Source of the DNA: Micromonospora rosaria
GTDB lineage: Bacteria; Actinomycetota; Actinomycetes; Mycobacteriales; Micromonosporaceae
Assembly (NCBI RefSeq): GCF_001567585.1
Contig: NZ_LRQV01000012.1
Coordinates: 20,253 to 84,252, forward strand
Reading direction: 5' to 3'
Length of the DNA stretch: 64,000 nt
Part shown: in pieces, positions 12,025 to 20,533 of the stretch
Layout of the letters: each line of letters starts with the position of its first letter
Numbering within the stretch: position 1 is the stretch's first letter
Translations under genes and position numbers: made by a program
Notes under the pieces: generated by a model
Database searches by the model: none
Told to the model about the DNA's origin: nothing
Seen by the model: the letters and a program-made list of their open reading frames with translations, nothing else

Positions 12025-12576
12025 ATGGACGTCCGCGAGGGTCGGTTCACCGGGTTGTACGAGCGTCATCACGGTGACGTGTGGCGGTATGTGGCTCGGC
12101 GGGTCGTCGGGGCTGACGTCGGCGACGTCGTCGCCGAGGTCTTCCTCGTCGCCTGGCGCCGTCTGGACGATGTGCCGGCCAACTCCACCCTGCCCTGGCT
12201 GTACGGGGTTGCTCGGCTGGTGCTGGCCAACGAGGCCAGGGGCCGGCGGCGGTGGCGGGAGCTGACGCTGCGCGTCGCGGCACAGCCGGATCCGGTGGTG
12301 GTGGCGGATCACGCGGACGAGGTGGCCAGCCAGCGTGACGTCGTGGTCGCGTTCGACCGGATCCCGGACACCGATCGGGAGGTCCTCCGGCTGGTCGCCT
12401 GGGAGTGTCTGAGCGCGGCCGAGGCGGCGGTCGTTCTGGGGTGCTCCCGGGCGACGTTCGCGATGCGGCTGATGCGGGCCAGGCGCCGACTCCGGTCGCA
12501 GTTGGAGGTGGTCGGTCGAGGCGGAACCGGCACCAGGAACGGCTCCGTCGATGTCGAGTTGGGGAGGGTGCGATGA
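12025..12576 (+). CDS. ECF-type RNA polymerase sigma factor
   Basis: 183-residue group IV sigma factor. Region 2 (about 10-75: FTGLYERHHGDVWRYVARRV, DVVAEVFLVAWRRL) binds core polymerase and the -10. Region 4 (about 115-165: LSAAEAAVVLGCSRATFAMRL) is the -35-binding helix-turn-helix. ATG at 12025 is preceded by a good AGGAGG; an upstream in-frame ATG at 11959 lacks one. Its stop overlaps the ATG of the next gene (ATGA), so the two are translationally coupled. That partner is a single-pass membrane protein and probably controls or reports to this sigma. Confidence 0.9.
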   Translation: MDVREGRFTGLYERHHGDVWRYVARRVVGADVGDVVAEVFLVAWRRLDDVPANSTLPWLYGVARLVLANEARGRRRWRELTLRVAAQPDPVVVADHADEVASQRDVVVAFDRIPDTDREVLRLVAWECLSAAEAAVVLGCSRATFAMRLMRARRRLRSQLEVVGRGGTGTRNGSVDVELGRVR

Positions 12577-13616
12577 ACGCCGCGGATGAGGTGCGTCGCC
12601 TGCTGGGTGGGCTGGATCCCGTACGCGGCAGCCGCCCCGAGGACGAGCAACGGCGTACCCGTGACCTGGCGCGCATTCTCGCCTCCGACCCCGCCGACCT
12701 TGCTGGAAGCACCGGCCGACGGGCGGTGCCGCGACGCCGCCTCGTGCTCGCGGCCGGCGGGGCGGTCCTGGCGGTGGCCGTTGGTGGGGTGGCGGTCCAG
12801 ACCGTTCGGCAACCGCAGCCGGCGTACGCGGCCACTCCCGCGATCCTCACCTACGGCCCGCCGGCGAGCGCGGAACCGGCGTCGACCCGGCTGCGGCGGC
12901 TGGCGGCGGTGGCGGCGGGACAACCGGCGCCCCAGCGGCCGGCCGGCACCGTGGAGCACCTGGAGTCGGCGAACTGGTTCCTGGACTCCTCGACGACCGG
13001 TGGGCGGACCACCTCGGCGGTCGTACCCCAGCAGTGGCGGTCCTGGCGGACCGACGACGACGCCGGCCGAACGATCAGAAGGACCTTGCCTCCCACGTTC
13101 CGCTCCGCGGCCGACCGCCAGGAGTGGGTCAGGCGCGGCGGCCGGATCGAGTCGTCGGAGCAGACGGAGGACTTCGCGGCGGGCGAGTTCTCCTCCGTCT
13201 GGCGCGGGCCGGTGCCGACCGATGCCGCCACGCTCCGGGAGTGGCTCACCGCGGGCCAGTCCGCGCATCCGGCCCCCGTGCAGTACCTGGAGGATCTCGC
13301 GCAGCTCGCCGGCCTGCGGCTGCTGGGCCCGGCACAGCGCGCGGCGGCACTCACGCTCCTCGCCGAGCTACCCGGCGTCACGGTGACCGGCACCGTCACC
13401 GACCGCGCCGGACGCGCCGGTGAGGCGTTCTCGATCACCTCAGACGCCCACGGCCTGCCCGCCCAGTACACCGTGATCGTCGATCCCCGGTCCGGCGCGC
13501 TGCTCGGCTACGAGGAGGTGCTCACCGAGCGGGCGGGCATGCTGAACGTGACGATCCCCGCAGTCATCACCTACCGCTCCTACCTGGTCGCCGACTACGC
13601 GCCCATGCCTCGATGA
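12573..13616 (+). CDS. CU044_5270-family membrane-anchored protein (sigma-factor partner)
   Basis: 347-residue protein with a cytoplasmic N-terminus (1-55), one membrane helix (about 57-78: RLVLAAGGAVLAVAVGGVAV) and an extracytoplasmic domain. The pattern and the ECF gene overlapping it by 4 nt match the actinobacterial CU044_5270 family, usually found beside ECF sigmas. No zinc-dependent anti-sigma (HxxxCxxC) motif is visible, so if it is an anti-sigma factor it is not a ZAS type. The extracellular domain (ASTRLRRLAAVAA onward) is likely the sensing part. Function is inferred from context only. Confidence 0.75.
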   Translation: MNAADEVRRLLGGLDPVRGSRPEDEQRRTRDLARILASDPADLAGSTGRRAVPRRRLVLAAGGAVLAVAVGGVAVQTVRQPQPAYAATPAILTYGPPASAEPASTRLRRLAAVAAGQPAPQRPAGTVEHLESANWFLDSSTTGGRTTSAVVPQQWRSWRTDDDAGRTIRRTLPPTFRSAADRQEWVRRGGRIESSEQTEDFAAGEFSSVWRGPVPTDAATLREWLTAGQSAHPAPVQYLEDLAQLAGLRLLGPAQRAAALTLLAELPGVTVTGTVTDRAGRAGEAFSITSDAHGLPAQYTVIVDPRSGALLGYEEVLTERAGMLNVTIPAVITYRSYLVADYAPMPR

Positions 13617-13683
13617 CGAGGCGGGTGGGCGGCCCCTCCGGGACGCCCACCCGCCGTCCGGGCGCGCTGACCCGGTCAGGCGG

Positions 13684-14280
13684 TCAGCCGACGCCCTCGG
13701 CCGGGCTGTCGGCGGCCGGGGTCGCACCGGCCGGGCGGCCGGCGAGGCCGAGCAGGCGGTCGAGCTCCGACGCGTCCGGGGCGGTCTCGACCGCGTCACC
13801 GAAGACGCCGTACTGCCGGCCCTGCGGAGCCAACCGCTCGGTCAGGGCGAGCGCGGGCGGCAGCGTCTCGAGGGCCGGCTGGTACACCTGGCCGGTCGCG
13901 GTCGCCAGGTCCCACCCGTGCACGACCAGGTCCAGGAGCACCATGCCGCCGACCGTCTCCTGCGGCATGCCCATCGTCGGCGAGGTTCCCTCCAGCGCGG
14001 CCGGATCGGACCACGCCTGCGCCACCCTGCTCACCTCGACCTCGAACCGCTCCCGCCAGTCGCCGGTCAGGAACTCGGGCTTCTCCGCCCACTCGACCGG
14101 CTGCCGCAGCGCCAGCGCCTGGAAGTTGACCACCACCTCGAAGAGATGGTTGAGCAGGTCACGGACCCGGAACTCGGCGCAGGGGGTCGGCAGGTCGAGC
14201 TGGTCGTCGGCGATGCCCCGGACGACCGCGACCGTCGGCGGCGCGGCCATGGACAGCAGCTCACTCGTCTTCGTCGTCAT
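13684..14280 (-). CDS. DinB-fold maleylpyruvate-isomerase-family (TIGR03086-type) protein
   Basis: 198-residue four-helix protein of the mycothiol-dependent maleylpyruvate isomerase-like family. DLPTPCAEFRVRDLLNHLFEV is characteristic (PC..W/F.V.DL..H), and the metal-ligand histidines are likely H in LLNHLF and H in LVVHGWDLA. Family members use mycothiol to detoxify or isomerise small electrophiles; the substrate here is unknown. ATG at 14280 is the start used by homologous N-termini (MTTKTSELLS). Repeat copy 3 lies 57 nt upstream, insulating it from the stressosome operon behind. Confidence 0.8.
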   Translation of the reverse strand: MTTKTSELLSMAAPPTVAVVRGIADDQLDLPTPCAEFRVRDLLNHLFEVVVNFQALALRQPVEWAEKPEFLTGDWRERFEVEVSRVAQAWSDPAALEGTSPTMGMPQETVGGMVLLDLVVHGWDLATATGQVYQPALETLPPALALTERLAPQGRQYGVFGDAVETAPDASELDRLLGLAGRPAGATPAADSPAEGVG

Positions 14281-14336
14281 GCCGGCGAGCCTATGGCGCG
14301 GAGCGGGCCGCGGAGACGCCACGGTGTCCGCTGCGC

Positions 14337-14392
14337 TGTTAAGAAGGGGCCCTTCCTCTACCGGAAGCGTTAAGAGGGGGCCCTTCCTTACG
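14337..14392. repeat. 56-bp dispersed palindromic element, copy 3
   Basis: Diverged copy in the same orientation as copy 2. The AAGGGGCCCTT and GCGTTAA cores are preserved; one end reads TGTTAAG instead of GGTTAGG. It lies at the 3' end of the stressosome operon; the TAA stop of the last gene (14388-14390) is inside the element. Confidence 0.8.
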
Positions 14393-15935
14393 CCGAGCGG
14401 CGGACGGCGACCACGGCGACGTCGTCGTGGATCTCCGGCGGGGCCAACTCGTCCAGCAGCCGCTGGCAGAACGCGTCCAGGTCGCTGTCGACGCCGGTCG
14501 CGGCGGCGGCCAGCGCGGCCAGACCCTCGTCGATGGTGACGTCCCGCCGCTCGATCAGCCCGTCGGTGTAGAGCACCAGCGTCGCCCCGGGCGGCAGCTC
14601 GAACTCCAGGTCGTCCGGGCGCTGTGCCCGGACGCCGAGCAGCGGGGCGGGCCGCTCGACGAACTCGACCTTGCCGTCCAGGCTGATCAACGCCGGCAGG
14701 TGCCCGGCGCTGGCCAGCCGGATCCGGCCGGTCTGCGGGTGCAGCAGCAGGACGCAGAGGGTCGCCAACTCGGCCGGGAGCAGCGTCCGCATCATCTCGT
14801 TGACCCGGTGCAGGATCTGGCTCGGCTGGTGCCCCTCCACGGCGTACGCCCGGACGGCGTGCCGCAGCTCGGCCATCACGGTGGCCGCGTGCAGCGAGTG
14901 GCCGGCCACGTCGCCGATCGCCATCAGCAGGTGCCCGTCGAGCATGACCAGCTCGTAGAAGTCCCCGCCGACCTCGGTCTGCGCGCTCGCCGGCTCGTAC
15001 CGTACGGCGAGGTCGAGCCCGGCGATCTCCGGGATCCGGCGGGGCAGCAGGCTGCGTTGCAGGGTGACCGCGATCCGGTGCTCCTCGTCGAAGGAGCGCT
15101 GCGCCTCGACCGCCGCCGCCACCGCCTGGGAGAGCTGCACCAGCACCGGGGTCCGCCGGGTCTGGGTGGCGGTGGGCACCACCACGTACAGCGGGGGGCG
15201 GTCCTCCCGCAGCTTCGCCGCGGCGACCGTCACGGTGTCCCCCGCCGGCCAGTCGACCAGCCCCCAGTGCGCCGAGTCGTCCACCCGGACGGTGGAGCCG
15301 GTGGGAATGCCGGTGTCGTCGACCGCCCACGGCACCACGGTCGCCCCGGCTCCCGGCCCGGCCGAGACCCCGGCGACGCAGTCGCCGTCGAAGGTCTCCG
15401 CCACCACGATGGCGGGACACTTGAAGATCTGGGCCGCGCCCGCCGCCGCCTCCTCCAGCAGCCGGGTGAAGTTCGGCGCGGCGTGCACCGCGACGGTGGT
15501 GTCGGCCAGCCCGGTGAGCCGCTCGGCGAGCAGTTCGGCGCGCTGCCGGGCCTGGTAGTAGCGGAGCACCGCGTGGGCGGTGGCGACCAGTTCCTCCGGC
15601 TCGATCGGCTCGGCCAGGTACGCGTCGGCGCCCCGGGTCAGCCCCTGCGCCCGGTCCACCACGTCGACCGCGTGCGCCGACACGTGGATCACCGGCAGCG
15701 CCGGGTGGTCCGCCTTGATCCGTTCGCAGACCTCGAACCCGCTCAGGTCGGGCAACCGGACGTCGAGCACGACCAGGTCGACCGGCTCCACCGCGACCCG
15801 GCTCAGCGCCTCGGCCCCGGTCTCCGCCTCGACGACCGCGAAGCCGGCCCGGGTCAGCCAGCTCACCAGCAGGTACCGCTTGGTGCGACTGTCGTCGACC
15901 ACCAGCACGGTCGCCGGGGGGCCGTCCACGGTCAC
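14388..15935 (-). CDS. Response-regulator receiver / GAF-like / PP2C (SpoIIE) phosphatase
   Basis: 515-residue output protein, last in the stressosome operon. The receiver domain (about 1-125) has VLVVDDSRTKR (acidic pair), LVVLDVRLPD (phospho-acceptor Asp), a Ser in the VSAHA switch position, and EPIEPEE in place of the usual KP loop lysine. A GAF-like sensor segment (about 150-290) follows, then a PP2C domain (about 300-515) with GGDFYE, GDVAGHS, LYTDGLIE and IHDDVAVVAV. Phosphorylation by the preceding kinase would control dephosphorylation of a STAS antagonist. GTG at 15935 overlaps the kinase stop (GTGA). The loss of the conserved receiver lysine (Glu/Pro instead) is notable. Its stop codon lies in repeat copy 3. 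Confidence 0.85.
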   Translation of the reverse strand: MTVDGPPATVLVVDDSRTKRYLLVSWLTRAGFAVVEAETGAEALSRVAVEPVDLVVLDVRLPDLSGFEVCERIKADHPALPVIHVSAHAVDVVDRAQGLTRGADAYLAEPIEPEELVATAHAVLRYYQARQRAELLAERLTGLADTTVAVHAAPNFTRLLEEAAAGAAQIFKCPAIVVAETFDGDCVAGVSAGPGAGATVVPWAVDDTGIPTGSTVRVDDSAHWGLVDWPAGDTVTVAAAKLREDRPPLYVVVPTATQTRRTPVLVQLSQAVAAAVEAQRSFDEEHRIAVTLQRSLLPRRIPEIAGLDLAVRYEPASAQTEVGGDFYELVMLDGHLLMAIGDVAGHSLHAATVMAELRHAVRAYAVEGHQPSQILHRVNEMMRTLLPAELATLCVLLLHPQTGRIRLASAGHLPALISLDGKVEFVERPAPLLGVRAQRPDDLEFELPPGATLVLYTDGLIERRDVTIDEGLAALAAAATGVDSDLDAFCQRLLDELAPPEIHDDVAVVAVRRSA

Positions 15936-17290
15936 GCTCCGCCCGTGGGCAGCACGACGGTGAACCGGCTGCCCCGGCCGGGCTCGCTGCACAGCTCCAG
16001 CGTGCCGCCGAGCAAGGTGACCAACCGCCGGGCGTACGGCAGGCCGAGGCCGGTGCCGCCCACCCGGGTCCGCCCGGGTACCTGGTAGAACTCCTCGAAG
16101 ATCCGCTCGTGCAGCTCCGGCGCGATGCCCATGCCGGTGTCGGTGACCGACAGCTCCCAGCGGTCCTCCCGCCGCTTTGCCCGCATCCGCACCTCACCCC
16201 GCTCGGTGAACTTGAGCGCGTTGTGCAACAGGTTACGCAGCACCTGGGCCAGCAGCACCTCGTCCGAGCGGATGACCGCCGGATGCGGCGGCTCCTCGAC
16301 GACCAGTGCCACCTCCGAGGGGGTGGCCAGCGCCCGCAGGGTGCCCCGGAGCTGCCCGAAGACCGCCCGCAGGTCCACCTCCGCCCAGGCCGGCTCGATC
16401 CGCCCGGATTCCGCCTTGGCCAGGTCCAGCAGCTCGTTGACCAGGGTGAGCAGGTCGGCCGCCGAGGAGCGGATCCACTCCACCTGGCGGGTCTGCTCGG
16501 CGGTGAGCGGGTCGGAGCCCTCGTCGGCCAGGAGCCGGCCCAGCCCGATGATCGCGGTGACCGGGGCCCGCAGCTCGTGGCTGACGTTGGCCAGGAAGCG
16601 GCTCTTGGACTCGCTGGCCGCCCGCAACTGGGCGGACTTCTCGTCCAGCTCGGCGTAGAGCGCCACCACGCCCCGGTTGGTCTCCTCCAGCTCCTCGGTG
16701 AGCTGGTTGTAGAGGGCCATCACCCCCTGGTTGGTCTCCTGGAGCTCCTCGTTGAGCACGGCCAGCTCGTCCCGCTGGCTGCGGACCTCGTCCAGGGCGG
16801 CGATCAACTGCTGGTTCTGGGTGGCCAGCTCGTCCAGGGCATCGCCCGGTACGGCACGCTCCAGCTCGGCGCGCAGCTCGGTCAGGCGCTGCGCGTTGGG
16901 CTGGGCGGCGTTGGAGGGTGCGCGTCGGGACATCCTCACGACCGTAACCCCGTCGAGGGTCGTCACGCCCAACGCGTCCACCAGTCGTGCCACCGCGCCG
17001 GACTGTGGCTGGTACGTTCCCGCTGGCAGCGGACCCACCGGGGCGAGGTCGATCTGCAGCCCGAACCGGCCGTCCGGGTACGTGACGACGGCGAAGGTGA
17101 CGTCGGCTCCGTCGCAGGCGGCGAGGAGGTCCCGGGCGACCTCGCTGAGCGCGGTGGCGATCCGGACCTGGTCCTGGTGCTCCAGGCCGACGGCGACGGC
17201 CACCTCCCGGCCCCGCTGCCGGACCAGGAAGATGTCCTGCTCCACCCGCAGCGCCAGGTGCAGCACCGTGGTGTCACCGCGGCCGGTCAC
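15932..17290 (-). CDS. Stressosome-linked sensor histidine kinase
   Basis: 452-residue soluble kinase. The first 125 residues resemble a divergent RsbT/HATPase-like module (VRIATALSEVARDLL is an N-box-like helix). A long coiled coil follows (about 130-215, LNEELQETNQGVMALY and LTEELEETNRGVVALY repeats), then HisKA (SRFLANVSHELRAPV, phospho-acceptor His near 225) and HATPase_c (NLLHNALKFTE, VTDTGMGIAPE, GGTGLGLPYARRL) to the end. The kinase phosphorylates the receiver-PP2C protein encoded next by overlap (GTGA), by inference. It starts with GTG overlapping the previous stop. The duplicated ETN-GV coiled-coil motif also occurs in other actinobacterial stressosome kinases. Confidence 0.85.
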   Translation of the reverse strand: MTGRGDTTVLHLALRVEQDIFLVRQRGREVAVAVGLEHQDQVRIATALSEVARDLLAACDGADVTFAVVTYPDGRFGLQIDLAPVGPLPAGTYQPQSGAVARLVDALGVTTLDGVTVVRMSRRAPSNAAQPNAQRLTELRAELERAVPGDALDELATQNQQLIAALDEVRSQRDELAVLNEELQETNQGVMALYNQLTEELEETNRGVVALYAELDEKSAQLRAASESKSRFLANVSHELRAPVTAIIGLGRLLADEGSDPLTAEQTRQVEWIRSSAADLLTLVNELLDLAKAESGRIEPAWAEVDLRAVFGQLRGTLRALATPSEVALVVEEPPHPAVIRSDEVLLAQVLRNLLHNALKFTERGEVRMRAKRREDRWELSVTDTGMGIAPELHERIFEEFYQVPGRTRVGGTGLGLPYARRLVTLLGGTLELCSEPGRGSRFTVVLPTGGA

Positions 17291-18300
17291 GACCAGCCCC
17301 GGGCGACCAGGACGCACGCGTCGTCCCGCCGGACCCCGGCGTCCCGCAGCAGGGTGGCGGCCACCACGGTCGGGGCCCGCCCGGCCAGGCCGGGGTAGTC
17401 CTCCAGCGACCAGCGGTCGACCACGCCGTCGCTGTGCATGACCAGCAGGGCGCCCGGGTCGAACGGGTAGTCGTACTCCCGCACGACGGGGCGCTGGTGT
17501 CCGGCGATCCCGGGCAGCGAGACGAGGCCCCGACGCCGTCCGCCCTCGACCACCACCATGGCGGAGATGTTGCCCAGTCCGGCGTACCGGAGCAAGCCGG
17601 CCACCGAATCCAGCTCGGCGACGGCCAACGCGGCGCCCCGGGTGTGCGACATCGCCCGGTGCAGGTGCTGCACCACCGCAGCGGGGGGCGCGGCGGGCGC
17701 GGCGCGGAAGGCGGCCAGCGCGGCGTCGCTGGCCGCCGAGGCGAGCGGCCCGTGTCCGAGCCCGTCGCAGACCAGGACCTGGTGCCGCCCCTCGACCACC
17801 CGGACGGCGTACCCGTCGCCGCTGACCGACTCACCGGTGAGCGGCCGGGTGATGCCGTCCGCCCAACTCGGCGGCGGGGTCGCCGACGGCCAGACCTGGA
17901 CGACGAAGACGGTGCCCCGACCGGGCCGGGAGTACCCGTCCGACCAGCTCGCCTGCCGGACGATGGCGCCGAGACCGATGCCCAGCGTGCCGGTGGTGGA
18001 GTGGCCGTCCCGGGAGGAGACGGTCACGTCGGCCATGCCCGGCCCCGAGTCGACCGCGATCAGCTCCACCCCGGCCTGCCCGTCCTGGCGGACCGGACGC
18101 AGCAGCAGGGCGCCCTCGTCGGCGTGCTTGACCAGGTTGCTGGTCAGCTCGGCGGCGACGATGGCCAGGTCGGCGGTGCGGGCGGCCCCCAGGTCGAGCT
18201 GCGCGCCCAGCCGCTCGGCCGCCCGGCGGACCGCGCTGGCGGCGCTGCTGCTCTCCACCCGGAACCAGGTGCCCCGGTCGGGAACCCCGTCGGCGATCAC
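17287..18300 (-). CDS. RsbT-like ATPase fused to RsbX-like PP2C phosphatase
   Basis: 337 residues with two modules. The N-terminal half is an RsbT-type HATPase (LAIVAAELTSNLVKHADEG, DSGPGMADV, GTLGIGLGAIVR). The C-terminal half is a small PP2C of RsbX type (VLVCDGLGHGPLA, AGLGNISAM, LVMHSDGVVDR, RRDDACVLV). In Bacillus, RsbT phosphorylates RsbS/RsbR to fire the stressosome and RsbX resets it; here both activities sit in one chain next to a separate rsbT. An upstream in-frame GTG at 18309 exists, but GTG at 18300 gives the GTGA overlap used by every junction of this operon from rsbT onward. Confidence 0.85.
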   Translation of the reverse strand: MIADGVPDRGTWFRVESSSAASAVRRAAERLGAQLDLGAARTADLAIVAAELTSNLVKHADEGALLLRPVRQDGQAGVELIAVDSGPGMADVTVSSRDGHSTTGTLGIGLGAIVRQASWSDGYSRPGRGTVFVVQVWPSATPPPSWADGITRPLTGESVSGDGYAVRVVEGRHQVLVCDGLGHGPLASAASDAALAAFRAAPAAPPAAVVQHLHRAMSHTRGAALAVAELDSVAGLLRYAGLGNISAMVVVEGGRRRGLVSLPGIAGHQRPVVREYDYPFDPGALLVMHSDGVVDRWSLEDYPGLAGRAPTVVAATLLRDAGVRRDDACVLVARGWS

Positions 18301-18716
18301 CGGGACCACTTGGTGACGGTGATCCGGGTGCCCTGCCCCGCCGCGGTGTCGATCTCGAACTCGTCGACCAGCCGGCGGGCCCCGCTCAGCCCGAGGCCGA
18401 GCCCCCCGCCGGTGGTGTACCCGTCGGTCAGCGCGAGGTCCAGGTCGGCGATGCCGGGCCCGGAGTCGGCGAAAACGATCCGCACGCCCCGCCGCCGGCC
18501 GTTGTCGGCGGTCATCACGTCGACGGTCCCGCCACCGCCGTAGACCAGGGTGTTACGGGCCAGTTCGCTGGCCGCGGTGACCAGCTTGGTCTGGTCGACC
18601 AGGGAGAGCTTGACGGCCACCGCGACGGCCCGGACGAGCTGACGGACCCGGACCACGTCCTCGTCGGCGCGGACCTCCTGGGTCTGCGGCTGCCCCAGGT
18701 CGACGCCGACGGTCAT
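18297..18716 (-). CDS. rsbT: RsbT serine kinase (stressosome switch)
   Basis: 139-residue stand-alone HATPase of the RsbT family: ASELARNTLVYGGGG (N-box), FADSGPGIADLDLAL (G1), TTGGGLGLGLSGARRL (G2). In the known system it is held by RsbR-RsbS, phosphorylates both on stress, and is released to activate a PP2C (RsbU role). The released partner here may be one of the downstream proteins. ATG at 18716 overlaps the rsbS stop (ATGA), so stoichiometry is likely fixed by coupled translation. Confidence 0.93.
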   Translation of the reverse strand: MTVGVDLGQPQTQEVRADEDVVRVRQLVRAVAVAVKLSLVDQTKLVTAASELARNTLVYGGGGTVDVMTADNGRRRGVRIVFADSGPGIADLDLALTDGYTTGGGLGLGLSGARRLVDEFEIDTAAGQGTRITVTKWSR

Positions 18717-19147
18717 CTGGACGCCGTCGTCTCGGTGGCGGGACCGCCGTCCGGCCCGGCGTCGTCCTCGTCCTCGTCGAGGTCCTGGTCGTCGTCGCGG
18801 GCGGCGGCGATGAGCTCCATGCCCCGTTCGACGTTGAGCGCCGTCCGGATGCCGTTGAGCGACAGGCCCAGCTCGACCAGGGTGATCGCGACGGCGGGAC
18901 GCATCCCGACCACCACCGTCTCGGCGTCGAGCACCTTGGAGATCGAGGCGATGGTGGAGAGCATCCGGCCGACGAACGAGTCGACGATGTCGAGCGCGGT
19001 GATGTCGATCAGGACGCCGTGCGCGCCGGTGGCGACGATCCGCTCGGCCAGGTCCTCCTGGAGCTGCACGGCGGTCTGGTCGGACATGTCCACCTGGATG
19101 GAGACCAGCAGGATACTGCCGATCTTGAGGATCGGTACCCGTTCCAT
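18713..19147 (-). CDS. rsbS: RsbS STAS scaffold protein
   Basis: Single STAS domain (about 1-115) with MERVPILKIGSILLVSIQ, IDITALDIVDSFVGRML (the DS is the RsbT phosphorylation site in Bacillus RsbS) and VVGMRPAVAITLVELG. The length is 144 residues, longer than Bacillus RsbS because of an acidic C-terminal tail (DDDQDLDEDEDDAG) that is not part of the STAS fold; its role is unknown. It forms the stressosome core with RsbR. ATG overlaps the rsbR stop (ATGA). Confidence 0.93.
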   Translation of the reverse strand: MERVPILKIGSILLVSIQVDMSDQTAVQLQEDLAERIVATGAHGVLIDITALDIVDSFVGRMLSTIASISKVLDAETVVVGMRPAVAITLVELGLSLNGIRTALNVERGMELIAAARDDDQDLDEDEDDAGPDGGPATETTASR

Positions 19148-20004
19148 CACTGCCCCCGACGTGCCCGGCGGCCCATCTCGACGCCGGTGCTGCGCAGCAC
19201 GTGACGCAGCGCGTCGGCCAGGCTCGCCTTGGTGGCGATGTCGCCGAACTCGATGCCGAGGGCGACGATGGTCTGGGCGATCTGCGGGCGGATGCCGGAG
19301 ATGATGCAGTCCGCGCCCATCAGCCGGGCGGCCACCACGGTCTTCAGGATGTGCTGGGCGACCTGGGTGTCCACCGCCGGAACCCCGGTGATGTCGATGA
19401 TCGCGTACGGCGAGCCGGTGTCCACCAGTGTCTGGAGCAGGCGCTCCATCACCACCTGGGCGCGGGCCGAGTCCAGGGTGCCGACCAGCGGCACCGCGAC
19501 GACGCCCTCCCAGAGCTTGACCACCGGGGTGGAGAGTTCGAGCAACTGCTCGGCCTGGTCGGCGATCAGGCTCTCCCGGGTCCGGACGTAGCTCTCGAAG
19601 GTGAACAGCCCCATCTGGTCGATCAGCGCGGAGTAGGCCACGTAGTCGCGCAGCGCCTCCGTGCCGCCCGCGACCTCCAGCGTCTCCAGCAGGACGTCCT
19701 TGAGCGCGAAGACGCTGATCGCCGTCTCGGTGGCCGAGAGGCCCTGCCGGGCCCGGCCCCGGGACAGCTCGGCGAGTTCGGCGCGGAGTTCGCCGCCGCC
19801 CTCGTCGGCCAGGTCGACGAGGCCCTGGTCCCCGAAAGCGATCATGATGCGGTGCAGGTCCTGCACCTGGCGGAGCAGCTCGGCGTGGCTGAGCCGGCCC
19901 CGCATCTGGGCGGCCACGATCTCGGTCCACCGCAGCGTGATCCGCTCGCCGTGCTCCCTGAGCAGACCGGCCAACCGGCCGCTCTGTTCGGCGGTCAACG
20001 CCAT
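19147..20004 (-). CDS. rsbR: RsbR stressosome sensor
   Basis: 285 residues, first gene of the operon. The N-terminal helical domain (about 1-150) is RsbR-type but not clearly globin-like; the C-terminal STAS domain (about 160-275) carries PYAIIDITGVPAVDTQVAQHI and DCIISGIRPQIAQTIV. In the phospho-site positions there are D-T in VPAVDTQVA and a Thr in KASLAD. It assembles with RsbS and RsbT into the cytoplasmic stressosome and gives signal input. ATG at 20004 has a strong AAGGAGG 7 nt upstream. Divergent from a second STAS gene across 159 nt containing the 10-bp palindrome CAACTAGTTG (20055-20064). Confidence 0.93.
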   Translation of the reverse strand: MALTAEQSGRLAGLLREHGERITLRWTEIVAAQMRGRLSHAELLRQVQDLHRIMIAFGDQGLVDLADEGGGELRAELAELSRGRARQGLSATETAISVFALKDVLLETLEVAGGTEALRDYVAYSALIDQMGLFTFESYVRTRESLIADQAEQLLELSTPVVKLWEGVVAVPLVGTLDSARAQVVMERLLQTLVDTGSPYAIIDITGVPAVDTQVAQHILKTVVAARLMGADCIISGIRPQIAQTIVALGIEFGDIATKASLADALRHVLRSTGVEMGRRARRGQ

Positions 20005-20163
20005 GGTTTCCCCTCCTTGACCTGGACCGCCGGACTCTATCACCGGCACCTTGGCAACTAGTTGTCCCGTGGCAAAGAAATGACCTCGGGCACCCTGGCG
20101 GCTCCCGCTCTGCACACCCCCCGCCGGTGGGATACCGTTCCCCCGATAACAGGAGGTCTCCGA

Positions 20164-20523
20164 ATGTCCCTGACGGTGCACACGGAACAGCGCGACGACG
20201 TCGTCGTCGTGTCGGTCGCGGGCGAACTGGACATGGCGACGGCACCGCAGCTCCAAGACCAGATCACCGACCTGCTCGACAAGGGCCGCAACCGCCTCGT
20301 GTTCGATCTGGCCGAGGTGTCGTTCTGCGACTCGACCGGTCTGTCCGTCTTCGTCCGCGCCAAGAACAGCTGCGACGAGGCCGGCGGCGAGGTCCGGTTG
20401 GCCGCCCCGCAGCGTGGCGTGCTGCGCATCCTCGAGGTCAGTGGGCTGGTCGAGGTGCTGCACACCTATCCGACGGTGGAGCAGGCGGTGGCCGGCGACC
20501 CCACGCCGACCTCGTCCTCCTGA
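20164..20523 (+). CDS. STAS-domain anti-sigma factor antagonist (RsbV/BldG type)
   Basis: 119-residue single STAS protein: VVVSVAGELDMATAPQL, then FCDSTGLSVFV, where the Ser after Asp is the conserved phosphorylation site of SpoIIAA/RsbV/BldG proteins. Unphosphorylated, such proteins bind an RsbW-type anti-sigma kinase and free its sigma. It is a plausible substrate of the PP2C phosphatases and ATPase kinases nearby. AGGAGG is ideally placed before ATG at 20164; an in-frame upstream ATG at 20062 has none. Divergent from rsbR, so the two may share control. Confidence 0.9.
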   Translation: MSLTVHTEQRDDVVVVSVAGELDMATAPQLQDQITDLLDKGRNRLVFDLAEVSFCDSTGLSVFVRAKNSCDEAGGEVRLAAPQRGVLRILEVSGLVEVLHTYPTVEQAVAGDPTPTSSS

Positions 20524-20533
20524 CCCCCGTCGC

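Noticed and set aside
20055..20064. CAACTAGTTG palindrome in the rsbR/STAS gap as an operator
   Set aside because: Only 10 bp and without symmetric flanks; could be chance, so it is mentioned only in the rsbR entry.
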